A stretch of DNA of 11,384 nt from Candidatus Methanogaster sp. UBA203 (lineage in GTDB: Archaea; Halobacteriota; Methanosarcinia; Methanosarcinales; Methanogasteraceae), in NCBI GenBank assembly GCA_002503595.1, contig DASC01000140.1:277-11660 (forward strand), given 5' to 3'. The translations under genes were made by a program, and so were the position numbers. The notes under the pieces are model-generated. The model was not told the DNA's origin. It searched no databases and saw nothing but the letters and a program-made list of their open reading frames with translations. Numbering within the stretch: the first letter of the stretch is position 1; each line of letters opens with the position of its first letter. Positions 1-6,974 of this stretch are shown piece by piece.

Positions 1-471
1 TCCAAGTACGGTATCTGCGAAAGTGCCTGAATCATTGATCCGGTTCGTTTCGAAGAATCGCGTCCTTGTGATCAGATGCGGTCGCGATATATTCTTCGTG
101 AACAGAGCAGTGTTCTCAAACCCCGATTCCCTGCCACCTGATGTTTGCTCCTGATGCGTGGTAGCATTTAAATATGGGTGGAGATATTTCATGAGGTACT
201 TATTGATCGCTCTTGTGATGTTGATGGTTGCCAGTATCCCCCTACTTCCAGTACCTATCGGTCTTATGAATATCAGGGATGGCGTTTTACCTGATCTGAT
301 GCAAACTCCGTATTTGCGGGCAATCTCTTCGGAAAAAGATAGACCGGATGTCTTTATTTCCGAGATGCCTGATGGTTTGCTTCGCAATATTCTGAAATTT
401 CTATCCATGTAATTTAGAGTGCATCCGACGAACCGGGATATCTTTTCAATTTCATATTCGGGTGAGACCAT
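1..471 (-). CDS. Partial CDS at left edge, last visible gene of the CIS operon, function unknown
   Basis: On the minus strand a reading frame is open from 483 to the window edge with no stop, about 157 codons from the ATG at 471. It directly follows inner tube protein 2 in the same direction. It overlaps the tube gene by 20 nt if it starts at 471, or begins 43 nt after it if it starts at the in-frame ATG at 408. Neither start has a clear Shine-Dalgarno. The product is basic in its first half, with no recognisable domain or membrane segment. Injection-system loci commonly carry a poorly conserved hypothetical, LysM or spike gene after the second tube; which of these it is cannot be told from the visible part. 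An ATG at 455 overlaps the tube stop as ATGA but closes after 13 codons. Identity is unknown; that it is a real gene is inferred from frame length and operon context. Confidence 0.55.
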   Translation of the reverse strand, partial: MVSPEYEIEKISRFVGCTLNYMDRNFRILRSKPSGISEIKTSGLSFSEEIARKYGVCIRSGKTPSLIFIRPIGTGSRGILATINITRAINKYLMKYLHPYLNATTHQEQTSGGRESGFENTALFTKNISRPHLITRTRFFETNRINDSGTFADTVLG

Positions 472-874
472 GGTGTGCCAGCACTATGGTCTCGGTGGCA
501 ACGGTGTTATTCGATGCATTGAAAGTCGGGCCCTCCCACTTAAACGGGTATGCTTCGGTAAAACCCCATGCACCCACCATTGCGCCCGATTGGTTGCGAA
601 GATATATTGTGCCGTTTTTCCGGACGATCTTTCCGTTTATCACATCCTGATACCATTTCCATAAGACATCAGAGTCTGTAAGTCCGTGTTTCAATGTGAT
701 ATCGGTATATTTCGTTCCCTTGGGAAGCTTATATACAATATCGTTAGCTCCACCTTCTGCTACAGTTTCCACCTCTGTTTCGATGCTTATGCCTGAGACC
801 TCAGTAAATCCTCCGGCTATGATCCCGTCCATCTCTATCAGGAAATTATAAGCGGTATATGGATCTGATCTCAT
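452..874 (-). CDS. CIS inner tube protein 2 (T4 gp19-like tail tube family)
   Basis: A 140-residue protein of the phage tail tube (gp19/Pvc1-Pvc5) family, whose members stack as rings to form the inner tube expelled when the sheath contracts. Family hallmarks are the N-terminal DPYTAYNFLIEMDG stretch followed by GGFTEVSGI (residues 21-29), the central KLPKGTKYTDITLKHGLTDS segment typical of these beta-barrel tube proteins, and the C-terminal W-E-G-P...ATETIVLAHHGL segment. The length is normal for the family. It starts at ATG 874, three nt after the DUF6760 stop, with a GGTGA-type ribosome site overlapping that stop. It resembles the other tube gene at 1452-1889 in layout but is clearly diverged, matching the usual arrangement in which one paralogue forms most of the tube and the other acts as an adaptor near the baseplate. 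Which paralogue does which is inference. Confidence 0.93.
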   Translation of the reverse strand: MRSDPYTAYNFLIEMDGIIAGGFTEVSGISIETEVETVAEGGANDIVYKLPKGTKYTDITLKHGLTDSDVLWKWYQDVINGKIVRKNGTIYLRNQSGAMVGAWGFTEAYPFKWEGPTFNASNNTVATETIVLAHHGLTRI

Positions 875-877
875 CGT

Positions 878-1090
878 TCACCAGTGTGTTCCATGTGACT
901 CCCCCTCCTTTCCTATATCAAGAATGCTCTTTGTCTCGTCCGAGTTAAGTTCTCTATTTATGCTGCTTATCTCTTCACACCATCGCTGCCGCTCTCTGTG
1001 TTCCATATTCAGTATGCTTTCGTAGTCCCAGTGAAAGTAGTATGCTAAGAAGGCTACCTCCTCGTAAATCCGGTCGGGGGGGTAGCGCAC
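878..1090 (-). CDS. Small DUF6760-like CIS protein
   Basis: A 70-residue protein with the motifs YPPDRIYEEVAFLAYYFHW and LNMEHRERQRWCEEI, characteristic of the small DUF6760 family found between tail-assembly and tube genes of extracellular contractile injection systems and resembling short tail-assembly proteins of phages. Its molecular role is not established; the conserved acidic/aromatic helix suggests a protein-protein contact in tube assembly (inference). It starts with GTG at 1090, whose G is shared with the upstream TAG stop (TAGTG), so translation is probably coupled. The first 40 residues are strongly family-like; the last 25 are charged and probably flexible. Confidence 0.8.
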   Translation of the reverse strand: MRYPPDRIYEEVAFLAYYFHWDYESILNMEHRERQRWCEEISSINRELNSDETKSILDIGKEGESHGTHW

Positions 1091-1455
1091 TATCCCCCCG
1101 GGCTGCCCACCTCAACCTCGAACACATGTTCGCATTTCGGACAAACAGCATTTACCACATCGGCACCATTTTCGTTGATCCGGTGATAGAGGTCCTGCAG
1201 ATAAGCCATGTCGGAGACAAATAGACTCTCGATGACCCGCGGATTAACCACAGAAAGACTACCAAGCCTTGTCACAACCCTGGATAGCAGGATGATGCTC
1301 AGGTACGCAGGATTTGTCTGTACCCGCGGATCCTTTAGCGGTAGTATCTCATCCGCCGCCGTAGCCAGGCGCATAGCCCCTTCTTTATGCAGATTTCCCT
1401 CGTCATCCACATATCCCTGTGGGAGGTCGAATTCAAACTCAGTCTGAAGGCTCAT
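1090..1455 (-). CDS. Tail-assembly-chaperone-like CIS protein with C-terminal CxxC
   Basis: A 121-residue protein with a short N-terminal beta region (EFDLPQGYVDDEGNLHKEG), then MRLATAADEILPLKDPRV and an alpha-helical body, a pattern shared with phage tail assembly chaperones and the cognate protein that sits beside the tube gene in injection-system loci. In contractile phages such chaperones help tube or tape-measure proteins assemble; that role here is inferred from position. A CPKC pair followed by HVFEVEV near the C terminus looks like half of a zinc or redox site, a feature I believe is common in the injection-system versions. It starts at ATG 1455 in an ATGA overlap with tube protein 1 and shares one nt with the downstream DUF6760 gene. 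There is no membrane segment or signal peptide. Confidence 0.7.
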   Translation of the reverse strand: MSLQTEFEFDLPQGYVDDEGNLHKEGAMRLATAADEILPLKDPRVQTNPAYLSIILLSRVVTRLGSLSVVNPRVIESLFVSDMAYLQDLYHRINENGADVVNAVCPKCEHVFEVEVGSPGG

Positions 1456-1889
1456 TGTGTTCGATCCATCCCTTCGTGAGCTATTTCCAGTGTTTCTATG
1501 GCGATATCATTCCCCTTGGCACTGAGATCAGGGGTATCGTATTTGATAGGCCATGCTTCCTTGAATTCCCAGCGGGCTGCTGTGTTACCTTCTTCGTCCA
1601 TAAGGACTATAGCTATATTCTTCCTGGCATCGCCCATCTTTCCCTGCGTCACCAGTTTTCTCCAGTTGAACAGCTCCAGAGAGTCGGTAATTCCCCATTT
1701 CAGGGTCAAATTCCCGTACTTGGTCAAGCCGGGAAGTTTCCGGACCGTTGTGTCTTCGTTTCCTTCCCTATACTCTACCGGATCAGTGCTGATATCCGGA
1801 ATCGTGACATCACTGAATCCTGCCTGGGTGATTCCATCGATTTCGAGCAGGAACCTGGAGTTCCTGTAGGGATCCTTTCTTTCTGACAT
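1452..1889 (-). CDS. CIS inner tube protein 1 (T4 gp19-like tail tube family)
   Basis: A 145-residue member of the phage tail tube family. Visible marks are DPYRNSRFLLEIDGITQAGF at residues 6-25, the central KLPGLTKYGNLTLKWGITDS block, the EFKEAWPIKYDTPDLSAKGN block, and the terminal AIETLEIAHEGM. The product should polymerise as hexameric rings inside the sheath. It lies 16 nt after the sheath gene and has the best Shine-Dalgarno in the operon (GAGGAGG, 6 nt before ATG 1889), as expected for a structural subunit needed in many copies. Its stop overlaps the next start as ATGA. Its position beside the sheath suggests it is the main tube subunit, with the gene at 452-874 the adaptor paralogue (inference). 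Confidence 0.94.
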   Translation of the reverse strand: MSERKDPYRNSRFLLEIDGITQAGFSDVTIPDISTDPVEYREGNEDTTVRKLPGLTKYGNLTLKWGITDSLELFNWRKLVTQGKMGDARKNIAIVLMDEEGNTAARWEFKEAWPIKYDTPDLSAKGNDIAIETLEIAHEGMDRTQ

Positions 1890-1905
1890 ATTTATCCTCC
1901 TCTAA

Positions 1906-3453
1906 TTACTCCGTTGCTGCAGATCCACCTGCCCACTGCGCTATCCGGAAGATGACGAATTCAGCAGGTTTCGTCGGTGCAATTCCTATCATAACGATAA
2001 GTCTGCCGTTGTCTATATCGTCCTGGGTCATTGTGGTCCTGTCGCATTTGACGAAGAACGCCTCGTCCGGAGTCAATCCCATGAGGGCTCCGCTTCGCCA
2101 TACCGTCGTTAAGAACTGAGTAATCGACTGTTTTACCCTCGCCCAGAGTTTCTCGTTGTTAGGCTCGAAAACAACCCACTGAGTGCCCTGGTCGATTGAT
2201 CCTTCCAGATACAGAAACAGTCGACGTACATTCAGGTATTTCCAGAGAGGGTCGCTTGATGTTGTTCTTGCACCCCAAACCCTGATTCCCCTGCCCGGGA
2301 AAGCACGGATGCAGTTCACCCCTTTCGGGTTTAATATGTCCTGTTCTGCTTTGGTAAGGCTGAACTGTAATCCCTGAGCACCCCTGATAACCTCGTTTGC
2401 CGGCGCTTTGTGAACGCCCCGCTCAGTATCGCTTCGAGCGTATATCCCTGCAATATGCCCACCTGGCGGAACCAGTTTCTTGTTGTTTGTGATCGGGTCG
2501 ATCACCCTGATCCACGGGTAATAAAACGCCGCGTACTTGGAATCATTCGGGGGAGCAAGCTTCGCAATGTCTCCTGCGCTCTGTGCCGCCTGCAATACCG
2601 CAAACCGGTCCTTCATATTCTCGCAGTGTTCGACGAGGTAATCGGTCAGGTTATTCGAGGTCTCATCAGGCACGCACAGGATGCTGATCTCGTCAATCTC
2701 CTTGAAAGCGGCAAGACCGGTCCTCTCACCAGGTGCCGCAGCTTCATCACCTTTGTAGTCTGCGGAGGTGATATTGTTTCCGGAAGTTCCGTTCCCAAGC
2801 AGTTTAACCTGGCTTTCAGGCGAGCCACCTCTTACCATCTCGACTTTTATCAGATTGGACGTGTCGTTGATCCTCTTTCCATAGTAGTCACTGGACGCTT
2901 CGATCGGGGATAGGTTATCATAGACCTCAACGATATCAGGGAGGATATCATTCTGGGCGTGTACAATGTCTTCTGCAGTAAGGCTTTCGTCTTCAGTACC
3001 TACCATGCTCTTCCAGTACTTCGCGGTCAGTTTGAAAAGCTGGTTTTTCCCCTCCTTATAGAGGGTTGCAGGTTCCACCATCACTGCGATGTTATCCCCC
3101 CAGTCTCCGGGACCGATAGCAGTGATCTTTATCACGTCCGCTTCGGAACCGTCCTCTTCCATTGTCAGGTTGTTAGATGACGTTCTTGCATTCTTGCCTA
3201 TGATGCGGCCTACAAAGCAACGCTGTCCACCGTTGCTGAAGAAGCCATTCAGCCCATAAGCAAGATACGAGCCCTCAACGAATCCGCCAAACTTATTCTG
3301 AAAGTCTCCGAAGTTCGTTATGAACTGTGGGCTGATCGGTCCACGTTCGGTCGGTCCAAGGAATCCTGCTGTGCTTGTGCTCACGCCTTCGATCGGTTTT
3401 GCGCCGATTTCTATTTCTTCTATGTATACTCCTGGTGCCAAATACTCTGGCAT
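1906..3453 (-). CDS. CIS contractile tail sheath protein
   Basis: A 515-residue tail sheath subunit. The N terminus (PEYLAPGVYIEEIEIGAKPI, then GVSTSTAGFLGPTERGP) is the standard sheath opening that forms the linker strands joining neighbouring subunits. The C-terminal domain carries GVNCIRAFPGRGIRVWGART, then WKYLNVRRLFLYLEGSIDQG and the final helix-strand ending in GIAPTKPAEFVIFRIAQW, which interlocks subunits in the extended and contracted states. The middle (about residues 90-330) is variable and surface-exposed in relatives. Length is normal. It starts at ATG 3453 with GAGGTGA just upstream. Only one sheath gene is visible, unlike classical PVC loci with several paralogues; more could exist outside the window. 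It powers injection by contraction, pushing the inner tube through a target membrane. Confidence 0.97.
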   Translation of the reverse strand: MPEYLAPGVYIEEIEIGAKPIEGVSTSTAGFLGPTERGPISPQFITNFGDFQNKFGGFVEGSYLAYGLNGFFSNGGQRCFVGRIIGKNARTSSNNLTMEEDGSEADVIKITAIGPGDWGDNIAVMVEPATLYKEGKNQLFKLTAKYWKSMVGTEDESLTAEDIVHAQNDILPDIVEVYDNLSPIEASSDYYGKRINDTSNLIKVEMVRGGSPESQVKLLGNGTSGNNITSADYKGDEAAAPGERTGLAAFKEIDEISILCVPDETSNNLTDYLVEHCENMKDRFAVLQAAQSAGDIAKLAPPNDSKYAAFYYPWIRVIDPITNNKKLVPPGGHIAGIYARSDTERGVHKAPANEVIRGAQGLQFSLTKAEQDILNPKGVNCIRAFPGRGIRVWGARTTSSDPLWKYLNVRRLFLYLEGSIDQGTQWVVFEPNNEKLWARVKQSITQFLTTVWRSGALMGLTPDEAFFVKCDRTTMTQDDIDNGRLIVMIGIAPTKPAEFVIFRIAQWAGGSAATE

Positions 3454-3502
3454 CTACTCACCTCTTTCTGGTTTATTGTGTCAATACCCGCCCCCGACCT
3501 CA

Positions 3503-4150
3503 TCAGGGATAGGTAATTGAGAGTGATGTGATTTTTCCTTCCTCGACTACCACGGATTCTGTTTTTTTTTGGTAATCCGGATGCGTGATTTCGAGGATGG
3601 GGTTTTCTCCGTTTATAATCAGCAGCTTCTTTTCGTCAATCGTTGTGACATCGTCTTTCCCCGGATCCCTGAAATAGATGACGAATTCTCCATTTCCAGT
3701 TGTTTTTGTCCGGATGTCGCGCTCTTTTACATTTATCTCCGCTTCAGGCATGCCTCTGCCATGGGGGTTCCACAATGAGCCCCTTATCAGGGTGGAAGAT
3801 GGCGGGAACGGGTACGATGGGGTTGGTTTTAGCGTGATCGATACGACAGGGTTTCGTGCATCCAGATCGGCAAGCTGTACATCTGTCATAGCTTCATCGA
3901 AATAATGCGTTCCGCCCCTCGCCTGAACGGTATAACTACTGTCCGGCAGGTCAAAGAAGATATAATATCCACCCAAAGTTCTGGCCGGGCCCATATTCAG
4001 ATCCTTTAACGAAACCTCGAGATCCTCAGTGATTCCTTTGTTGCTGTACTCGTCAACGAGGTAAACCACCAGCGAAAGCTTTCTGGTGACGCCTTCGAGC
4101 AATATCTTTTCCGGATGCCCCAATCGCCCACCCCTCACAGCAGATATCAT
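3503..4150 (-). CDS. CIS-associated protein with carboxypeptidase-regulatory-like domain
   Basis: A 215-residue protein with two parts. Residues 20-110 form a beta-rich module (LSLVVYLVDEYSNKGITEDL ... GGYYIFFDLPDSSYTVQARG). Residues 120-215 resemble a carboxypeptidase-D regulatory-like / transthyretin-like beta sandwich, with the signature STLIRGSLWNPHGRGMPEA, then TTGNGEFVIYFRD and a terminal strand run. No enzyme active site, signal peptide or membrane segment is visible. Such beta-sandwich domains are often found next to, or fused to, DUF4255 in injection-system loci, suggesting a structural part at the tail end or an adhesion/packing module (inference). It starts at ATG 4150 inside an ATGA overlap with the DUF4255 gene, with GGAGGT four nt before it. 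49 nt separate it from the sheath gene, the longest gap in the operon. Confidence 0.7.
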   Translation of the reverse strand: MISAVRGGRLGHPEKILLEGVTRKLSLVVYLVDEYSNKGITEDLEVSLKDLNMGPARTLGGYYIFFDLPDSSYTVQARGGTHYFDEAMTDVQLADLDARNPVVSITLKPTPSYPFPPSSTLIRGSLWNPHGRGMPEAEINVKERDIRTKTTGNGEFVIYFRDPGKDDVTTIDEKKLLIINGENPILEITHPDYQKKTESVVVEEGKITSLSITYP

Positions 4151-4719
4151 TTGAACCTCCGCTCTAAAACCCGGTCTGCTCTCGTCTCCCGATCGGATCC
4201 TATCCGCACAGGAGTCACCAGATAACAGATGGACGGTCTAAACGGCGTATCCTGAAAGGTGCTCCATATCTTGGTCATATCATCCAGGTTCAGAAGGGTC
4301 TGCGAGATGTGGAGCTCTTCGTTGTTTTCCGCGAGGCTTCCCCTCAAAACCGATCCCTTAAGGATCGGGTTATCATGGAATATCCGCAGTGCCTTGCCCA
4401 GTATGCTATGCGCCTCCTTAGTCTTCTCGGTTTTATCCTGTATCCCCGAAGAGGGGTAAGATGTCAGCAGGTAAGACAAATCCAGGGTTAATGGTGGATA
4501 TCTGAGTTTCGAGGCGTTTACCAGTTCCATCTCCTGATTCTTCAGGTGAGCGTTCTCAACAACCCGGTATAAAAACAGGGACAATCGAACAGCATCCGTA
4601 GCTTCAATTTCTCCTGGTGATGTCAGCGCTATCGAATCAGGAGGGATCATGTCCGCCATCCGCTCCTTTAATAGTTCTATTATGGTCTCGCCAACATCTG
4701 CTATTGCCATGTAATTCAC
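4147..4719 (-). CDS. DUF4255 / Pvc16_N-like tail terminator protein
   Basis: A 190-residue protein of the DUF4255 (Pvc16 N-terminal) family, associated with the distal end (cap or terminator) of contractile injection particles. Visible family pattern: N-terminal IADVGETIIELLKERM, VRLSLFLYRVVENAHLKNQE, the conserved YPPLTLDLSYLLTSYPSS, the helix AHSILGKALRIFHDNPIL, and the C-terminal PFRPSICYLVTPVRI. It starts with GTG at 4719, overlapping the ATPase stop (GTGA), with GAGGTG five nt before; an in-frame ATG at 4710 is 14 nt from the same site and less likely. Its position between the ATPase and the sheath is a usual pairing. The role as terminator is taken from the family; nothing in this sequence contradicts it. 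Confidence 0.9.
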   Translation of the reverse strand: MNYMAIADVGETIIELLKERMADMIPPDSIALTSPGEIEATDAVRLSLFLYRVVENAHLKNQEMELVNASKLRYPPLTLDLSYLLTSYPSSGIQDKTEKTKEAHSILGKALRIFHDNPILKGSVLRGSLAENNEELHISQTLLNLDDMTKIWSTFQDTPFRPSICYLVTPVRIGSDRETRADRVLERRFK

Positions 4720-6887
4720 TTCACCACCTCGTAATACTCTCCAAAGTCACCCGGTGTGCACAGTTTTCCCATCTTCTGAAATTCCCTCTTCGTGGCTCTG
4801 ATCAGGTGTTCCATCTCAACGGTGGCAGAGTCTCCTGCCGCCAGAAAAGCTGCGGAAAGGGCTATATTTTTAATGTTGCCGCCTGTTACCTTAAATCCCG
4901 CCAGAAAAGTAAAATCAACAGTGTCCCCAAGTGGTGTTTCTTCCGGGAATATGCCCGCCCATATCTTCTCCCGCAACTTTTCATCGGGGAGTGGAAACTC
5001 TATTACAAAGTGCATCCTGCGAAGGAACGCATCATCGATATTCTTCTTGAAGTTGCTGGCAAGGATCACTATTCCATCATACTCCTCCATCCTCTGAAGC
5101 AGATAACTTGTCTCGATGTTGGCATACCGATCATGAGAGTCCTTGACCTCGGACCGTTTCCCAAAGATTGCATCGGCTTCATCGAAGAACAGGATGGCGT
5201 TACTGGTCTCGGCTTCCTCAAAGATTTTCTTAAGGTTCTTTTCAGTTTCGCCTATGTATTTGCTGACCACGCCGGATAAATCAATCCTGTAAAGATCCAG
5301 TTCCACAGCACTTGCAATGATCCCGGCAGCCATCGTTTTTCCCGTGCCGGATGGACCGGAGAAGAGCGCATTTAGCCCCCTGCCCGACGACAATTTCCTA
5401 CCAAACCCCCAATCAGCATACACCTTTCCTTTATATTTGATGTACCCACCCACTTCCACCAGCTGTTCTTTTACGTCCTCCGGAAGGACTATATCCGCCC
5501 ATGTGTGGCGGGGTTCGATCTTCATGGCTAATCTGGTAAGTTTGTTGCCGGACTGTACCTTGCATCCCCTGGAAAGCGCATCCATGGACAGGACTGGTTC
5601 TCCGGAATTTTTCATCTCTGCGATGTTGCATGCTGAGAAGAGGGCGTCCTTTATCTGACCGGCACTAAAGTTGAATTTGCTGGCGATATTCGCAATATCC
5701 ACATCATCGGATACGTTATTACGCCCGTTTAAGAAGTCTTTCCACATTTGTTTACGAAGCACAAAGGATGGGCGAGGGAATGCGAGACTGACAAATCTGT
5801 GCTTTTTGATGACTAACGTCGGTTCCCACGGGGTCTCGCTGGATATGAAAATCGAGTTTGGAAAACGATCCAGCCTTTTAATAAGGTTTATCACAGCAGT
5901 TCCCCCGCCATTATCTCCCGCTTTCAACACTGCATCAAAACCCTCAAGGCACACCGACGATCTCTGTAGCAGGGCTTCACGAAGGATGATACCCATTGTT
6001 TCAGAAGACTCACCCCCTATAACAGCCTTCATATCTACCATAAGCAGGGGTAGTTTCAATTCATTGCAAACCACCTCTGATGCCATCTTCTTTCCAGTGC
6101 CATAGGGTCCATGGAAGAAGAAGATTGCAGGAGTTTCCGTACGAGAATGCCATTTTATCAGACTTGATAACCGGTTTTTTTCATCATCAGATAAAATAAG
6201 GTCTTCAAAACGATTTCGCATATCTACCATATATGAGAAACTCCGGATTCTATCATCCACCTCATCAGATCCCAGAAGAAAGTATATTATCCTGTCATCT
6301 ACCTTTATGAATCTGGACAGAAGCGGTACCTGATCATCTGGTCTCGGGGATGCGACATGAACCAGGCGGTTCCGGATCAGAGGCACATCTGGAGAAAAAT
6401 AATTTATAGCTGCAAACCTATCCTCTGTTGAGCAGAGAAGACCTAATACCAGATCAACGCTGGGCTGTTTTCTGGTAACATCATCTTGAAGATAGGCGTA
6501 CAGTTTTTCGTATCGCAGGTCAAGTTCCGGTGCCAGAGATATTACAAGAACATCCATCTCAAAAGGAGTGAGATGAAACAGTTCCTCAAGCAGGGGGAGA
6601 CGCAGTTCTTTTCCCTTCTCGATGCTTTCGATTTTCTTTTTAGCAATTTCTCTGGTAAGTGTTTCGATTTCCCTGTGTTCTATGGCAGAACATGCATCTG
6701 CCCCGTGTCCATACAGTGTGGTTTGCAAAATAGCGTCCACTTCATCTCGTGAGATGAATAATCCACGGAAATTATTCGCGCTCATCTGTTGCTCTGTCCT
6801 GTAATCATCAAGGTGCAGACGAACTATCTGCTCGATCCGGTAAAGCTCATCGCGAATATGTTCAAGATTACTATTGTAAATACTCAT
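4716..6887 (-). CDS. Tandem AAA+ ATPase of the CIS (Pvc15-like)
   Basis: A large AAA+ ATPase, 723 residues from ATG 6887 (731 from an in-frame ATG at 6911; numbering below uses 731). An N-terminal helical region (1-230) precedes AAA module 1 with Walker A GPYGTGKK (268-275), but its Walker B is degenerate (VCLEGFDAVL, 320-329), so this domain may bind but not hydrolyse ATP. AAA module 2 is complete: Walker A GPSGTGKT (519-526), Walker B ILFFDEADAIF (573-583), sensor 1 Asn620, Arg-finger RR at 631-632, and sensor-2-like GGNIKN (677-682). ATPases of this kind are near-universal in extracellular injection-system loci and are thought to act in assembly or effector loading, not in contraction or sheath recycling. 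Start choice: ATG 6887 lies about 25 nt after a TATA-like element, so the mRNA is probably leaderless; there is no Shine-Dalgarno at either ATG. It is the first gene of the operon and ends in an overlap with the DUF4255 gene. Confidence 0.92.
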   Translation of the reverse strand: MSIYNSNLEHIRDELYRIEQIVRLHLDDYRTEQQMSANNFRGLFISRDEVDAILQTTLYGHGADACSAIEHREIETLTREIAKKKIESIEKGKELRLPLLEELFHLTPFEMDVLVISLAPELDLRYEKLYAYLQDDVTRKQPSVDLVLGLLCSTEDRFAAINYFSPDVPLIRNRLVHVASPRPDDQVPLLSRFIKVDDRIIYFLLGSDEVDDRIRSFSYMVDMRNRFEDLILSDDEKNRLSSLIKWHSRTETPAIFFFHGPYGTGKKMASEVVCNELKLPLLMVDMKAVIGGESSETMGIILREALLQRSSVCLEGFDAVLKAGDNGGGTAVINLIKRLDRFPNSIFISSETPWEPTLVIKKHRFVSLAFPRPSFVLRKQMWKDFLNGRNNVSDDVDIANIASKFNFSAGQIKDALFSACNIAEMKNSGEPVLSMDALSRGCKVQSGNKLTRLAMKIEPRHTWADIVLPEDVKEQLVEVGGYIKYKGKVYADWGFGRKLSSGRGLNALFSGPSGTGKTMAAGIIASAVELDLYRIDLSGVVSKYIGETEKNLKKIFEEAETSNAILFFDEADAIFGKRSEVKDSHDRYANIETSYLLQRMEEYDGIVILASNFKKNIDDAFLRRMHFVIEFPLPDEKLREKIWAGIFPEETPLGDTVDFTFLAGFKVTGGNIKNIALSAAFLAAGDSATVEMEHLIRATKREFQKMGKLCTPGDFGEYYEVVK

Positions 6888-6907
6888 GTTGTGGTGGTGC
6901 ATCGGAT

Positions 6908-6917
6908 GCATAAATAG
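6908..6917 (-). promoter_or_regulatory. Putative TATA box of the CIS operon
   Basis: On the minus strand CTATTTATGC is centred about 25-26 nt upstream of ATG 6887, the distance expected between an archaeal TATA box and the transcription start. This fits a leaderless ATPase transcript starting at or next to its ATG. The match to the consensus (YTTTAWA-like) is fair, not perfect. A palindrome lies immediately upstream. Confidence 0.45.
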
Positions 6918-6930
6918 TCAAACGACCATG

Positions 6931-6957
6931 AGACACTCTTCCGAAGACGGGGTGTCT
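6931..6957. repeat. Interrupted palindrome upstream of the CIS promoter (operator or terminator candidate)
   Basis: Outer arms AGACAC (6931-6936) and GTGTCT (6952-6957) are perfect inverted repeats. Inside lies a second perfect inverted repeat, TCTTC-C-GAAGA (6937-6947). The element sits 14 nt upstream of the TATA-like box of the ATPase gene and 18 nt downstream of the stop of the preceding gene. It could bind a dimeric regulator of the CIS operon, or fold as RNA and help end the upstream transcript. No oligo-T run follows it on the minus strand, which weakens the terminator reading. Confidence 0.5.
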
Positions 6958-6974
6958 ATAGTACCCATAGATCC

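Noticed and set aside
158..412. Plus-strand ORF with a hydrophobic N-terminal segment, a possible TTTAAATA box and GGTGGAG before ATG 191
   Set aside because: It lies opposite a much longer open frame that continues the CIS operon off the edge, and it has no recognisable domain. A small secreted or membrane protein from ATG 191 cannot be excluded, but the minus-strand reading is stronger.
1087..1092. In-frame TAG ending the assembly-chaperone-like gene as a possible pyrrolysine codon
   Set aside because: TAG overlaps the next start (TAGTG), a normal coupling arrangement, and read-through would add only about 11 codons before another TAG; no pyl genes are in the window.
4617..5279. Long plus-strand ORF across the ATPase and DUF4255 genes
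   Set aside because: It is a shadow of two well-supported minus-strand genes and its translation has no domain signature.
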